A DNA stretch of 60,038 nt from NCBI GenBank assembly GCA_017458105.1, contig JAFTGC010000028.1, positions 1 to 60,038 on the forward strand. Reading direction: 5' to 3'. This document shows positions 34,483 through 42,891 of this stretch, piece after piece; the stretch's first letter is position 1, and each line of letters begins with the position of its first letter. The notes under the pieces are model-generated. The model ran no database searches, had not been told where the DNA came from, and saw nothing but the letters and a program-made list of their open reading frames with translations. The DNA is from Ruminococcus sp. Its GTDB lineage: Bacteria; Bacillota; Clostridia; Oscillospirales; Acutalibacteraceae. The position numbers and the translations under genes were made by a program.

Positions 34483-36486
34483 TTATGCCCTGCCAAACTG
34501 CTTTTCTATCTCATATTTTGAGAGTTCTATGCAAACAGGTCTGCCATGCGGGCAATACCTGATTGTATCATCCGAAAACACGGTTTCAGCTATATCAATA
34601 AGCTCCTTAGCCGTACTTTTGTTGCCTGCTTTGATTGCCGAACGGCAGGAAATATTGTGATAAATCCATTCCATATGTTCTGAAATAACTTCCTTGCGAT
34701 TGTCGGCAATGTGACTGCAAATTTCAAGTACCGTTTCCTCAACATCGGTATCCCTCAGATAAGACGGAGCACTACGCACTATAATTGAGTTACCGCCAAA
34801 GTCTTCAACATCAAAGCCGACTTCTTTTAGCATATCAAGGTGTTCTATTGCACTGTTGTACTCGTCTGCATCTAATGTAACAGTTACAGGGACAAGGAGC
34901 ATCTGCACTGAGCCTCTGCCCTTTTCCCTTTTAAGTTTTTCAAAAATAATACGCTCATGAGCTGCGTGCTTGTCTATAAGAACAATCTTATTATTATCGG
35001 TTTCAACAATTATGTAGGTATCCATTGCCTCACCGATATATCTGAATGTGTTTTTATCCTTGTCAATTATGGTTGAAATTTTATGTTGCCCGTCCGTTTT
35101 ACCAAATTCTGCACGAAGTGTAGGCAATTCTGCCTTTGTTTTTTCGGATTCAGAATTATTTGAAATTAGCTGTTCGGGCACTGTATGCAATGTTTGTTCA
35201 GGAACTGAACTCTTTGGTTTCTCTTCTTTAGGCAGAATTTTTTCGCCTGCTGTTTTGAGAATATTTTTGTACGCACGAAAAGGCGAAACACTATCGGCAA
35301 CCTTACTTACCTTTTTTTCGGAATTAAAATCCAGTTCGCTGAAAATCGGAGGAATTTCACTTTTTAACGGCACCGAAATTTTGGGAGCTATAGGTTTTGA
35401 GCCAGGCATATTTTCCGGCTTATCCTTTATCACACGGTTTGCCAGCTCAAAAGGATTAAGTTGCCTTGTCTGTTCAAGAACAACCTCCTTGCGTGTATCG
35501 TTTTTCAGCAAGGATGATTTCACACCGTGATAAACTGCGTCAAATACGGGCCGCTCGTTTATAAAACGGACTTCAATTTTTGACGGGTGAACATTTACAT
35601 CCACAGCTTCTGCCGACATTTCAATATTTAAAACACAGGATGGGAATTTTCCCACCATAATGGAGTTTTTGCAAGCCTCCTGCATTGCCATTGAAACTGT
35701 GTTTGACTTTACAAATCTTCCGTTTATGAACACATTCTGCATTCTTCGGTTTGGTCTGCCGTTGACAGGCTTGCTTATATAGCCGTGTACTTTTATTCCG
35801 TCCAGTTCATAATTAACAGGAATCAAAGTTTTCGCAAAATCTCTCCCATATACCGAATAAATAACCGAAAGGAGTTTGCCGTCACCCGAAGTCTGCAAAA
35901 CCTTCTTGTCATCTCTTATGAAAGTAAACGAAATTTCGGGATGCGAAAGTGCAATTCTGTCAATCACCCCTGAAACCGAGTTCCCCTCGGCGACATCCTT
36001 TTTTAAAAATTTAAACCTTGCAGGAACATTGTAAAAAAGTTCCCTCATAATGAAAGTTGTGCCGTCGGGACAACCTGCATCTTCAAAGGATTTTTCTTCA
36101 CCGCCCTCAATAACATAGGCTGTGCCGTCGGGTTCTTCCTTGGATTTTGTTATAATCTGAACCTTTGAAACGGAAGAAATTGAAGCAAGTGCCTCACCCC
36201 TGAATCCGAGTGTGAGTATTCTCTCTAAATCGCTCTCCTCAGATATTTTACTGGTGGCGTTACGCTTGAAAGCATTGCGTATATCGTCCTTTAAAATTCC
36301 GCTTCCGTTATCGGTAATACGCAAAAAGTCAATACCGCCGCGACGGATTTCAACCGTAATTTTGTCTGCACCTGCATCAATGGAATTTTCCAAAAGTTCT
36401 TTAACAACCGACGATGGGCGTTCAACAACCTCGCCTGCTGCAATAAGCTCTGCGGTGTGTTTATCAAGCACATTTATTTTTCCCAA
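34483..36486 (-). CDS. mutL: DNA mismatch repair protein MutL
   Basis: A 667-residue GHKL ATPase with a C-terminal endonuclease-type domain. The N-terminal ATPase motifs are ELIAAGEVVERPSSVVKELL, ITDNGSGI, TLGFRGEALASI and GTTFIMRELFYNVPARFKF. After a variable linker (about 340-465), the C-terminal domain has IDKHAAHERIIFEKL, a metal-site form of DQHAAHER, then SCRSAIKAGN and CPHGRPVCIEL. These suggest a nicking MutL, as in most Gram-positives. A TTG start at 36486 is chosen, eight bases after GAGG, giving the usual start (L/M)GKINVLDKHTAELI. A GTG three codons earlier lies in the ribosome binding site. Confidence 0.94.
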   Translation of the reverse strand: MGKINVLDKHTAELIAAGEVVERPSSVVKELLENSIDAGADKITVEIRRGGIDFLRITDNGSGILKDDIRNAFKRNATSKISEESDLERILTLGFRGEALASISSVSKVQIITKSKEEPDGTAYVIEGGEEKSFEDAGCPDGTTFIMRELFYNVPARFKFLKKDVAEGNSVSGVIDRIALSHPEISFTFIRDDKKVLQTSGDGKLLSVIYSVYGRDFAKTLIPVNYELDGIKVHGYISKPVNGRPNRRMQNVFINGRFVKSNTVSMAMQEACKNSIMVGKFPSCVLNIEMSAEAVDVNVHPSKIEVRFINERPVFDAVYHGVKSSLLKNDTRKEVVLEQTRQLNPFELANRVIKDKPENMPGSKPIAPKISVPLKSEIPPIFSELDFNSEKKVSKVADSVSPFRAYKNILKTAGEKILPKEEKPKSSVPEQTLHTVPEQLISNNSESEKTKAELPTLRAEFGKTDGQHKISTIIDKDKNTFRYIGEAMDTYIIVETDNNKIVLIDKHAAHERIIFEKLKREKGRGSVQMLLVPVTVTLDADEYNSAIEHLDMLKEVGFDVEDFGGNSIIVRSAPSYLRDTDVEETVLEICSHIADNRKEVISEHMEWIYHNISCRSAIKAGNKSTAKELIDIAETVFSDDTIRYCPHGRPVCIELSKYEIEKQFGRA

Positions 36487-36516
36487 AACGCCCACCTCGC
36501 TTTCTTGAAAAATTTT

Positions 36517-39123
36517 TTAAATCATATTCTTTAGTTCGTAAATCAGGTTCATTGCCTCTATCGGCGTAAGAGTGTTTATATCTGTATTTTTCAATTTTTC
36601 AACAACCGCATTGCTCTGATTGTCAAAAAAGTTGAGCTGTCTATCGTCTTGCTCGTTATTGACAGAAACATTGCTGAGCAGTTCCCTGTCGTTCTTTTTA
36701 TCCGCTGTAAGCTCCTTGAGAATTTGCTTAGCCCTTTTTATGATCCAGTCAGGAAGCCCTGCAAGCTTTGCAACCTCTATACCGTAGCTATCATCTGCTC
36801 CACCGGGGATAATTCTCCTGAGGAAGGTAATATCGTCCCCTCGTTTTTTGACTGCTATATTATAGTTTTTTACACCGTCAAGCAGGTTTTCCATAACGGT
36901 AAGCTCATGATAATGCGTTGCAAAAAGTGCCTTTGCACCGAGTTTTTTCTTATCGGCAACATATTCCAACACAGCACGGGCTATGCTCATACCGTCAAAG
37001 GTACTTGTTCCCCTGCCGATTTCATCAAGAATAAGTAAAGATTTTGAAGTAGCTTTTTTGACGATGTTAGCAACCTCGTTCATCTCCACCATAAAAGTTG
37101 ACTGACCCGAGGCAAGGTCGTCTGACGCACCAACCCTTGTAAAAATGCTGTCAACTATGCCGATTTCAGCATATTTAGCAGGAACGAAACAACCCATTTG
37201 TGCCATAAGCACAATAAGTGCCGTTTGACGCATATATGTTGACTTACCTGCCATATTCGGGCCTGTTATGATAGCCGCACGGTTGCTGTTGCCATCAAGT
37301 GTTACATCATTAGGCACAAACGGAACTCCCGATAGGAGTACCTCAACTACCGGATGCCTTGATTCTTTCAGAATTATTTTATCCGAAGAATTCACCTCAG
37401 GACGGCAATAGTTGTTGTCAGCCGATACATTGGCAAGGCTTGCAAGAACATCAATAGTTGCGATAGCCTTAGCGGTTTTTTCGATTCGTTCAAGATTATC
37501 GGCAACAGCCTTTCTTATTTCATCAAACAATGAATATTCCATTGCAAAAGAACGCTCTTTTGCACCGAGTATTCTGCCCTCAAGCTCTTTCAGTTCAGGA
37601 GTTATGTACCGTTCGCAGTTTGTAAGCGTCTGTTTTCGTATGTAATTTTCCGGCACTTTATCCTTAAAGGAGTTGGTCACTTCTATATAGTAACCGAAAA
37701 CCCGGTTGTAACCGACTTTAAGCTTTGTAATGCCTGTTTTTTCCTTTTGTTCGGCTTCTATCTGAGCAAGAAGCGATGTACCGCCGTTCATATCCTCACG
37801 CACAGAGTCAAGGTCTGCGTTATATCCCTCTCGGATAATTCCGCCCTCTTTAACCGAAAAAGGCGGTTCTTCCGTAACAGCGGAATTTATCAGTGTATAG
37901 ACATCCTCCAACACATCTATATTTTTATAAATTGTACGCATCAGGCGTGAATCAAATTTTTCTATAAGCGACTTAATCTGAGGAAGATTTTCAAACGCCG
38001 AAGCAAGCGAACGCAAGTCCCTGGCATTGGCACTACCGTAGACAATCTTCGTCATAAGTCTTTCTATATCAAAAATTCCGACTAAAGCTTCGGTTATTTC
38101 GATTCTTTGAACAGTGTCCGCAACCAAATCGGCAACGGCACTCTGCCTGTTGAGAATAGTAGAAAGATTTACGAGCGGATGCTCAAGCCAATAACGGATA
38201 AGCCTCTTGCCCATTGCCGTTTTTGTTCTATCAATAAGCCAGATTAACGAACCCCTTTTATCCTTATTCATCATGGTTTGAGTAAGTTCCAGATTACGGC
38301 GAGTATTGAAGTCAAGGTTCATAAACTGGTTATCGTTGTAATATTCAAATGTATTTATACGCTCAAAGCCTGTTTTCTGAGTTTCTTTAAGGTAACTTAG
38401 TAATGCACCCAAAGAAGAAACAAGCTCTCTTTGATCTTTGACTGTTTCAAGTTCTTCACGCTTAAACTGTTTAAGGGCTGAATCCAGACAAATTTCGTAA
38501 CCGTATTCATCATCACTGAGAATTTCAACCGAAGCGGAAAGTTTTTCTCTGATAAAGTTTGGCAGAGTGGAAAATCTTACAATGTCACCGCCAATCAAAA
38601 TCTCGCTTGGACTGTAACTTGTAAACTGATCCTGGAGTTGATCCTGCAAATTTTTACCGCTGAGTTCGGTTACAAATAATTCCCCCGTGGAAATATCACA
38701 GAAAGAAAGTCCGATTTTGTTGTCAGCCATAAAAGCCGAGGCTATAAAGTTGTTTTTACCCTCGTCAAGCATACCGGATTCTATGACTGTTCCGGGTGTG
38801 ATAACACGGATAATATCACGCTTTACTATGCCCTTTGCTTTTGCCGGGTCTTCCGTTTGCTCACAAATTGCCACCTTATAGCCCTTTTGCACAAGCCTTG
38901 CAATGTAACCCTCACAGCTATGGTAAGGTACTCCGCACATAGGGGCTCTTTCCTTTTGTCCGCAGTCCCTGCCAGTTAAAGTAAGGTCAAGCTCTCGGGA
39001 AGCCAGCTTGGCATCTTCAAAAAACATCTCATAAAAATCACCCAGACGGAAAAACAAAATACTGTCTTTGTTTTGTTCTTTAATTTCAAAATACTGCTTC
39101 ATCATTGGGGATAATTCTGCCAT
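36517..39123 (-). CDS. mutS: DNA mismatch repair protein MutS
   Basis: An 868-residue MutS1. Residues 1-110 contain the mismatch-reading motif FFRLGDFYEMFFEDA (the F-x-E wedge), after which come the connector, lever/clamp and ATPase domains. The Walker A is GPNMAGKSTYMRQTA, and the Walker B region is LLILDEIGRGTSTFDGMSIA, then ALFATHYHELT. A C-terminal helical tail ends in a dimer/clamp-like segment. The start is ATG 39123 (MAELSPMMKQYF), after AGGA; a GTG six codons upstream is less likely. mutL follows 30 bases later. Confidence 0.96.
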   Translation of the reverse strand: MAELSPMMKQYFEIKEQNKDSILFFRLGDFYEMFFEDAKLASRELDLTLTGRDCGQKERAPMCGVPYHSCEGYIARLVQKGYKVAICEQTEDPAKAKGIVKRDIIRVITPGTVIESGMLDEGKNNFIASAFMADNKIGLSFCDISTGELFVTELSGKNLQDQLQDQFTSYSPSEILIGGDIVRFSTLPNFIREKLSASVEILSDDEYGYEICLDSALKQFKREELETVKDQRELVSSLGALLSYLKETQKTGFERINTFEYYNDNQFMNLDFNTRRNLELTQTMMNKDKRGSLIWLIDRTKTAMGKRLIRYWLEHPLVNLSTILNRQSAVADLVADTVQRIEITEALVGIFDIERLMTKIVYGSANARDLRSLASAFENLPQIKSLIEKFDSRLMRTIYKNIDVLEDVYTLINSAVTEEPPFSVKEGGIIREGYNADLDSVREDMNGGTSLLAQIEAEQKEKTGITKLKVGYNRVFGYYIEVTNSFKDKVPENYIRKQTLTNCERYITPELKELEGRILGAKERSFAMEYSLFDEIRKAVADNLERIEKTAKAIATIDVLASLANVSADNNYCRPEVNSSDKIILKESRHPVVEVLLSGVPFVPNDVTLDGNSNRAAIITGPNMAGKSTYMRQTALIVLMAQMGCFVPAKYAEIGIVDSIFTRVGASDDLASGQSTFMVEMNEVANIVKKATSKSLLILDEIGRGTSTFDGMSIARAVLEYVADKKKLGAKALFATHYHELTVMENLLDGVKNYNIAVKKRGDDITFLRRIIPGGADDSYGIEVAKLAGLPDWIIKRAKQILKELTADKKNDRELLSNVSVNNEQDDRQLNFFDNQSNAVVEKLKNTDINTLTPIEAMNLIYELKNMI

Positions 39124-39152
39124 TGGCTCACTTCCTTTCACTTAAAATTTTA

Positions 39153-39566
39153 TCAGCCGCAACCAGCACAACCCGAACATTCACCGTGGCAGCTCGCCCT
39201 TAAATCCGTTGTCTGAGGGTCTTCGCCCTGTGCAGACTGGTTTATAATAGCATTGACCCTGTCTAAGAGTTGGTCAAGCTCTGTTTTAGCCTGATTATAT
39301 TCAACCATATGCTCATTATTCATAATAACGCTGTAGATCTCACGGATTTTGTTGTTGTACTCTTGAATTTTATCTTGATCTCTATCCTTCTTCATCGTTT
39401 CTTCATTGAGAGTCATACGGCTGTCATTAAACTCGTTGAACAGTTTCTGAAGCTCTGCATCCTCGTCTGAAGCAATTCTTGCAGCTTCAAGCCTTTTGTA
39501 GCAGTTCTCCTGCTGAATAAGCTCGCCCATCTGTCTTGCGAGCAAGATAATCCTGTTATCTTCCAT
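39153..39566 (-). CDS. YlbF/YmcA-family protein with cysteine-rich tail
   Basis: A 137-residue, mostly helical protein. The pattern ARQMGELIQQENCYKRLEAA and ELQKLFNEFNDSRMTL matches the YlbF/YmcA (RicF/RicA) family. In Bacillus, members of this family form a complex with YaaT that binds Fe-S clusters and affects RNase Y, sporulation and competence. The final residues SCHGECSGCAGCG hold four cysteines, a likely metal or cluster ligand set. The start is ATG 39566 after AAGGAG; an upstream TTG is rejected. It lies between miaB and mutS, a neighbourhood shared with Bacillus ymcA. Confidence 0.82.
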   Translation of the reverse strand: MEDNRIILLARQMGELIQQENCYKRLEAARIASDEDAELQKLFNEFNDSRMTLNEETMKKDRDQDKIQEYNNKIREIYSVIMNNEHMVEYNQAKTELDQLLDRVNAIINQSAQGEDPQTTDLRASCHGECSGCAGCG

Positions 39567-39576
39567 AAGTTTCTCC

Positions 39577-40989
39577 TTAAACAATTTTTCCTTTTAAAAT
39601 CCAATGCCGTGCTTTGATAATCTCTGCATTTTGGAATGTACCTATCAGGGATTTGTCACCCTCACATTCAACAATTATATTACCCGAACTCCTGCACTGA
39701 AGCTCGCCGGTTTTTGCATTTACACTCTCCACAAGGATTTTCTCTTTATTGCCAACCATTGAAGCACAGCGTTTTGAGGCAATTTCCTCCTGAACATCGA
39801 GCAGTTCTCTAAACCACTTCGACTTTTCTTCGGCAGGGATTGGATCATCCATTTTTGCGGCCGGCGTCCCAACCCTAGGGGAATATATAAATGTAAAGAG
39901 TGATGTAAACTCAACCTCTTTTATAAGAGAAAGCGTCTGCTTAAAATCCTCGTAGGTTTCACCCGGAAAACCAACGATAATATCACTGGTAAGCGAAAGG
40001 CCCGGAATTTTCGCCTTGGCATAATTTACAATTTCCAAATATTTTTTTCTGTCATAATGACGGTTCATACATTTTAAAATTCTGTCTGAACCGCTCTGGA
40101 ACGGCAGGTGAATATGCTTGCTGATGTGCTGACTGCTTGCAATTGTGTCAATAAGTTCCTTTGAACAGTCCTTAGGGTGACTGGTCATAAACCTCAGCCA
40201 ATAGTCACCAGGGATTTTGTCAATTTCACCTATAAGCTCGGCAAAGCTTATTTTTTCATCAAGACCCTTGCCGTAGGAGTTGACATTTTGCCCCAACAAA
40301 GTAATATCTTTGTAGCCGTTATTTATCATTTCCGTTGCTTCGGAAATTATGTCGGCTCTTTTACGGCTTCGCTCTCTTCCCCTTACATGGGGTACTATGC
40401 AGTATGTACAAAAGTTGTCACAACCGTACATAATAGAGAGCCAACCCTTAAAAGTGCCGTCCCTTTTAATTGGAATTCCCTCGTAAATAAGCTTATCATC
40501 ATTATCCCGCTCATAGACTCTTTTGCCTGTAAAAAGTGCGTCGTAAAAAAGCTGCGGAAAGTTTTGCAGTGAATGTGTGCCGAATACAAGTGAAACAAAC
40601 GGAAAGCTTTTGTACATTCGCTCGGCAATATGCTTTTGTTCCATCATACAACCGCAGAGTGCAATCATAATCTGAGGATGCTTTCTTTTAAGTGTTTTTA
40701 ATGCCCCTACATTACCGAAAACTCTATCCTCGGCATGCTCACGCACTGCACAGGTGTTGAACAGGATAAAGTCTGCGTTGTCGGGTGCGTCTACAAAGTC
40801 AAAACCGGCACTGCTGAGCATACCTTTGATTTTTTCGCTATCAGCCACATTTTGCTGACAACCGTAGGTATGAATAAAAGCCAGAGGTTTTTCGCCCCTT
40901 TTACGCACCGACATAAGTTCGTTTATAAGATGCAGGTAGTACTCCTGCTTTTCAAGGAAGTTCATTTGTGATGAATCGGTTTTCTGCAA
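39577..40989 (-). CDS. miaB: tRNA-2-methylthio-N6-isopentenyladenosine synthase MiaB
   Basis: A 470-residue radical-SAM methylthiotransferase that modifies i6A37 of tRNA. The N-terminal domain binds one cluster through cysteines in HTYGCQQNVADSEKI, FNTCAVREHAEDR and ALCGCMMEQ. The radical SAM motif is GCDNFCTYCIVPHVRGRERS, and a TRAM domain ends the protein (EKILVESVNAKTGELQCRSS). The start is TTG 40989, seven bases after AGGAG. It is the first gene after a good promoter and leads the longest run in the window, which also contains miaA. Confidence 0.96.
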   Translation of the reverse strand: MQKTDSSQMNFLEKQEYYLHLINELMSVRKRGEKPLAFIHTYGCQQNVADSEKIKGMLSSAGFDFVDAPDNADFILFNTCAVREHAEDRVFGNVGALKTLKRKHPQIMIALCGCMMEQKHIAERMYKSFPFVSLVFGTHSLQNFPQLFYDALFTGKRVYERDNDDKLIYEGIPIKRDGTFKGWLSIMYGCDNFCTYCIVPHVRGRERSRKRADIISEATEMINNGYKDITLLGQNVNSYGKGLDEKISFAELIGEIDKIPGDYWLRFMTSHPKDCSKELIDTIASSQHISKHIHLPFQSGSDRILKCMNRHYDRKKYLEIVNYAKAKIPGLSLTSDIIVGFPGETYEDFKQTLSLIKEVEFTSLFTFIYSPRVGTPAAKMDDPIPAEEKSKWFRELLDVQEEIASKRCASMVGNKEKILVESVNAKTGELQCRSSGNIIVECEGDKSLIGTFQNAEIIKARHWILKGKIV

Positions 40990-41023
40990 GGGAATTCTCC
41001 TATCATTTTATACTATCCTATTT

Positions 41024-41052
41024 ATTTTAACATAAAGTACTCTGTATTTCAA
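41024..41052 (-). promoter_or_regulatory. Promoter upstream of miaB
   Basis: TTGAAA (41047-41052) and TAAAAT (41024-41029) with a 17-base spacer, about 35 bases before miaB. It is the only promoter I see for the run down to ileS, although internal ones may exist. Confidence 0.75.
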
Positions 41053-41075
41053 CAAAAAATTTCAATTGATTATCA

Positions 41076-41705
41076 CTATTCATATTTATAGAAGTAATCA
41101 GGCGTACCGCCGACAAGAACGGTTTCGCTTATTTGGTACTCACTGTTTATCGTCATATTCTCAGACTCCTTAACAGTGATAAAGACTATATCTGCCATTA
41201 CCTCCATATTAATCCTGTGAATAGTCTGATTTATACCTGTTGACTCAAAAGTGCTTTTTAAATTAACTTTCACTGACCCTGTTATATCATAAGAAAACGG
41301 AATATCAGGTCCCACGCCGGACATAAATGAAACTTCAAGCAAGTCGCCAAGCGGTATTTCTATGTAGCCTTCAACAAGGTTATCCAAGCGTTCCTGAAAT
41401 TTTTTTTGAAACTCCGATTCCAGACGGTTAAGCTCCTTGGTGTTGACGCTGAGCGAAGCAGTGGATTTGTCTGAATCTGACTTTATCAGTAACGAATCGT
41501 AGTCGTAATCAGAGCCGGAAGTCACTTCGTCCACTGTTTCTGAAAATTTCTGTTCCACAACAACTTTTGTGCGGTTGACTATCAACCTTTCCTGCAAAGG
41601 TTTTAGGTAACTTTCCACAGAAAAGAGTACAACAGTAATTATAATTGCAGCCGCAAGTAAAATCAGCCTTATTTTTCTTCTGCTTTTACGATGTTTAATC
41701 AGCAA
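41076..41705 (-). CDS. yunB: Sporulation protein YunB
   Basis: A 209-residue protein with a short basic N-terminus, one transmembrane helix (IRLILLAAAIIITVVLFSV) and an outside domain. The family segments are IEIPLGDLLEVSFMSGVGPD and STFESTGINQTIHRINMEV. In Bacillus, yunB is expressed in the mother cell and is needed for efficient spore formation, but its biochemical role is unknown. The TTG start at 41705 is preceded by GGGGG, located within the 3' arm of a terminator hairpin. No SigE-type promoter was recognised. Confidence 0.85.
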   Translation of the reverse strand: MLIKHRKSRRKIRLILLAAAIIITVVLFSVESYLKPLQERLIVNRTKVVVEQKFSETVDEVTSGSDYDYDSLLIKSDSDKSTASLSVNTKELNRLESEFQKKFQERLDNLVEGYIEIPLGDLLEVSFMSGVGPDIPFSYDITGSVKVNLKSTFESTGINQTIHRINMEVMADIVFITVKESENMTINSEYQISETVLVGGTPDYFYKYE

Positions 41706-41711
41706 AAAAAC

Positions 41712-41738
41712 ACCCCCGAGATATATTATCCCGGGAGT
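41712..41738 (-). terminator. Intrinsic terminator after efp/zinc-ribbon gene; overlaps the yunB ribosome binding site
   Basis: Ten-base-pair stem (41712-41721 with 41729-41738, G-U pairs included) followed on the minus strand by a run of seven T. The T-run leads directly into the proposed TTG start of yunB. Confidence 0.8.
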
Positions 41739-41755
41739 TGTAAATTGTTAAGATA

Positions 41756-42238
41756 TTATGACATTAAATCATCTTCGCCGTAGTGTTCGTTACAGCCACA
41801 GCTGCACCCCTCGGCATGGCCTTCTTCGTCAAATGAATCAGAAAAATCAAACTCAAGAATTGCCTGACACTCAGGGCATTCAACTTCGCCATCGAGCAAC
41901 CGCTCTTCATCAACAACAAGTTTATGGTTACACTCAGGACAGGTAACTTCATAAAGAGGGTTGTCCTCGTCTTCTTCATCATCGCGATCATCATAATCGT
42001 CATCGCTCTCGTCATAAGCCTCAATCAAAGCATCCTCAAGATCGTAAAGTTCATCTTCGAGTTCTTCAATTCTCTCTGCGGCTTCGTCATAGAGTTCGCC
42101 GAGTTCATCAACTTCATGAGCCATTTCATCAAGCAAATCAATAATTTTGTTGAGAACTTTAACTTCGTCCTTGCTGTCGTCAAGTGCAAGACCTTCTGCA
42201 TAACCTTTAATGTAAGAAATTTTTTCTGCAAGTTCCAT
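41756..42238 (-). CDS. Acidic zinc-ribbon protein (CD1247-type N-terminal domain)
   Basis: A 160-residue protein common in Clostridia and of unknown function. Residues 1-70 form a helical, coiled-coil-like domain (MELAEKISYIKGYAEGLAL, typical of CD1247-like proteins). A stretch of almost pure Asp/Glu follows (about 75-95). Then comes a zinc ribbon (VTCPECNHKLVVDEE and VECPECQAILEF) and a tail with CSCGC, a possible extra metal site. It starts two bases after efp and ends at a terminator, so it is co-transcribed with elongation factor P. Confidence 0.75.
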   Translation of the reverse strand: MELAEKISYIKGYAEGLALDDSKDEVKVLNKIIDLLDEMAHEVDELGELYDEAAERIEELEDELYDLEDALIEAYDESDDDYDDRDDEEDEDNPLYEVTCPECNHKLVVDEERLLDGEVECPECQAILEFDFSDSFDEEGHAEGCSCGCNEHYGEDDLMS

Positions 42239-42240
42239 AA

Positions 42241-42798
42241 TTATGCCCTACCCATATATTCGCCTGTTCTTGTATCGATCTGGATAACCTCGCCCTCGTC
42301 GATAAACAGCGGTACTTTAATTTCTGCACCTGTTTCAAGTGTTGCAGGCTTTGTTGCGTTTGTTGCTGTGTCGCCCTTAAAACCAGGGTCTGTCTTTGTT
42401 ACCTTAAGTTCAACAAAGTTAGGTGGCTCCACGCCGAACACATTACCCTTATAAGACAAAATTTTGCAAACCATATTTTCCTTAACAAATTTGAAAGCAT
42501 CGCCGAGAACATCACCGCTGATAGGAATCTGCTCCCATGTTTCTGTGTCCATAAAGTAGTAAAGACCGCCGTCCTCGTAGCTGTACTCCATATCCTTTCT
42601 CTCAATGAAAGCTGTAGGATACTTGTCATTAGGGTTGAAAGATTTTTCAACCACTGCACCTGTGATAACATTCTTATATTTTGTTCTTACGAAAGCAGCA
42701 CCCTTACCAGGCTTAACATGCTGGAACTCGATAACCTGAACAACCTGGCCATCCATTTCAAAAGTAATGCCGTTTCTAAAATCACCTGCTGAAATCAT
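42241..42798 (-). CDS. efp: Elongation factor P
   Basis: A 185-residue translation factor that helps ribosomes through polyproline stretches. The three-domain family pattern is present: [20 protein letters not shown], the tip loop [19 protein letters not shown] (lysine in GKGAA at the site often modified), and the C-terminal [20 protein letters not shown] precedes the ATG. No EF-P modifying enzyme is nearby. It has its own promoter and is followed by the zinc-ribbon gene. Confidence 0.97.
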   Translation of the reverse strand: MISAGDFRNGITFEMDGQVVQVIEFQHVKPGKGAAFVRTKYKNVITGAVVEKSFNPNDKYPTAFIERKDMEYSYEDGGLYYFMDTETWEQIPISGDVLGDAFKFVKENMVCKILSYKGNVFGVEPPNFVELKVTKTDPGFKGDTATNATKPATLETGAEIKVPLFIDEGEVIQIDTRTGEYMGRA

Positions 42799-42854
42799 TG
42801 GTAATCCTCCTAAATTTTATATAATACGGTCTTGACCGCATATCTATCATCTAC

Positions 42855-42883
42855 ATTATACATATTAATTGACTAAAATGCAA
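42855..42883 (-). promoter_or_regulatory. Promoter of efp
   Basis: TTGCAT (42878-42883) and TATAAT (42855-42860), spacer 17 bases. A 14-base near-palindrome (ACGGTCTTGACCGC, 42826-42839) lies in the early transcript. Confidence 0.7.
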
Positions 42884-42891
42884 CCTTATTT

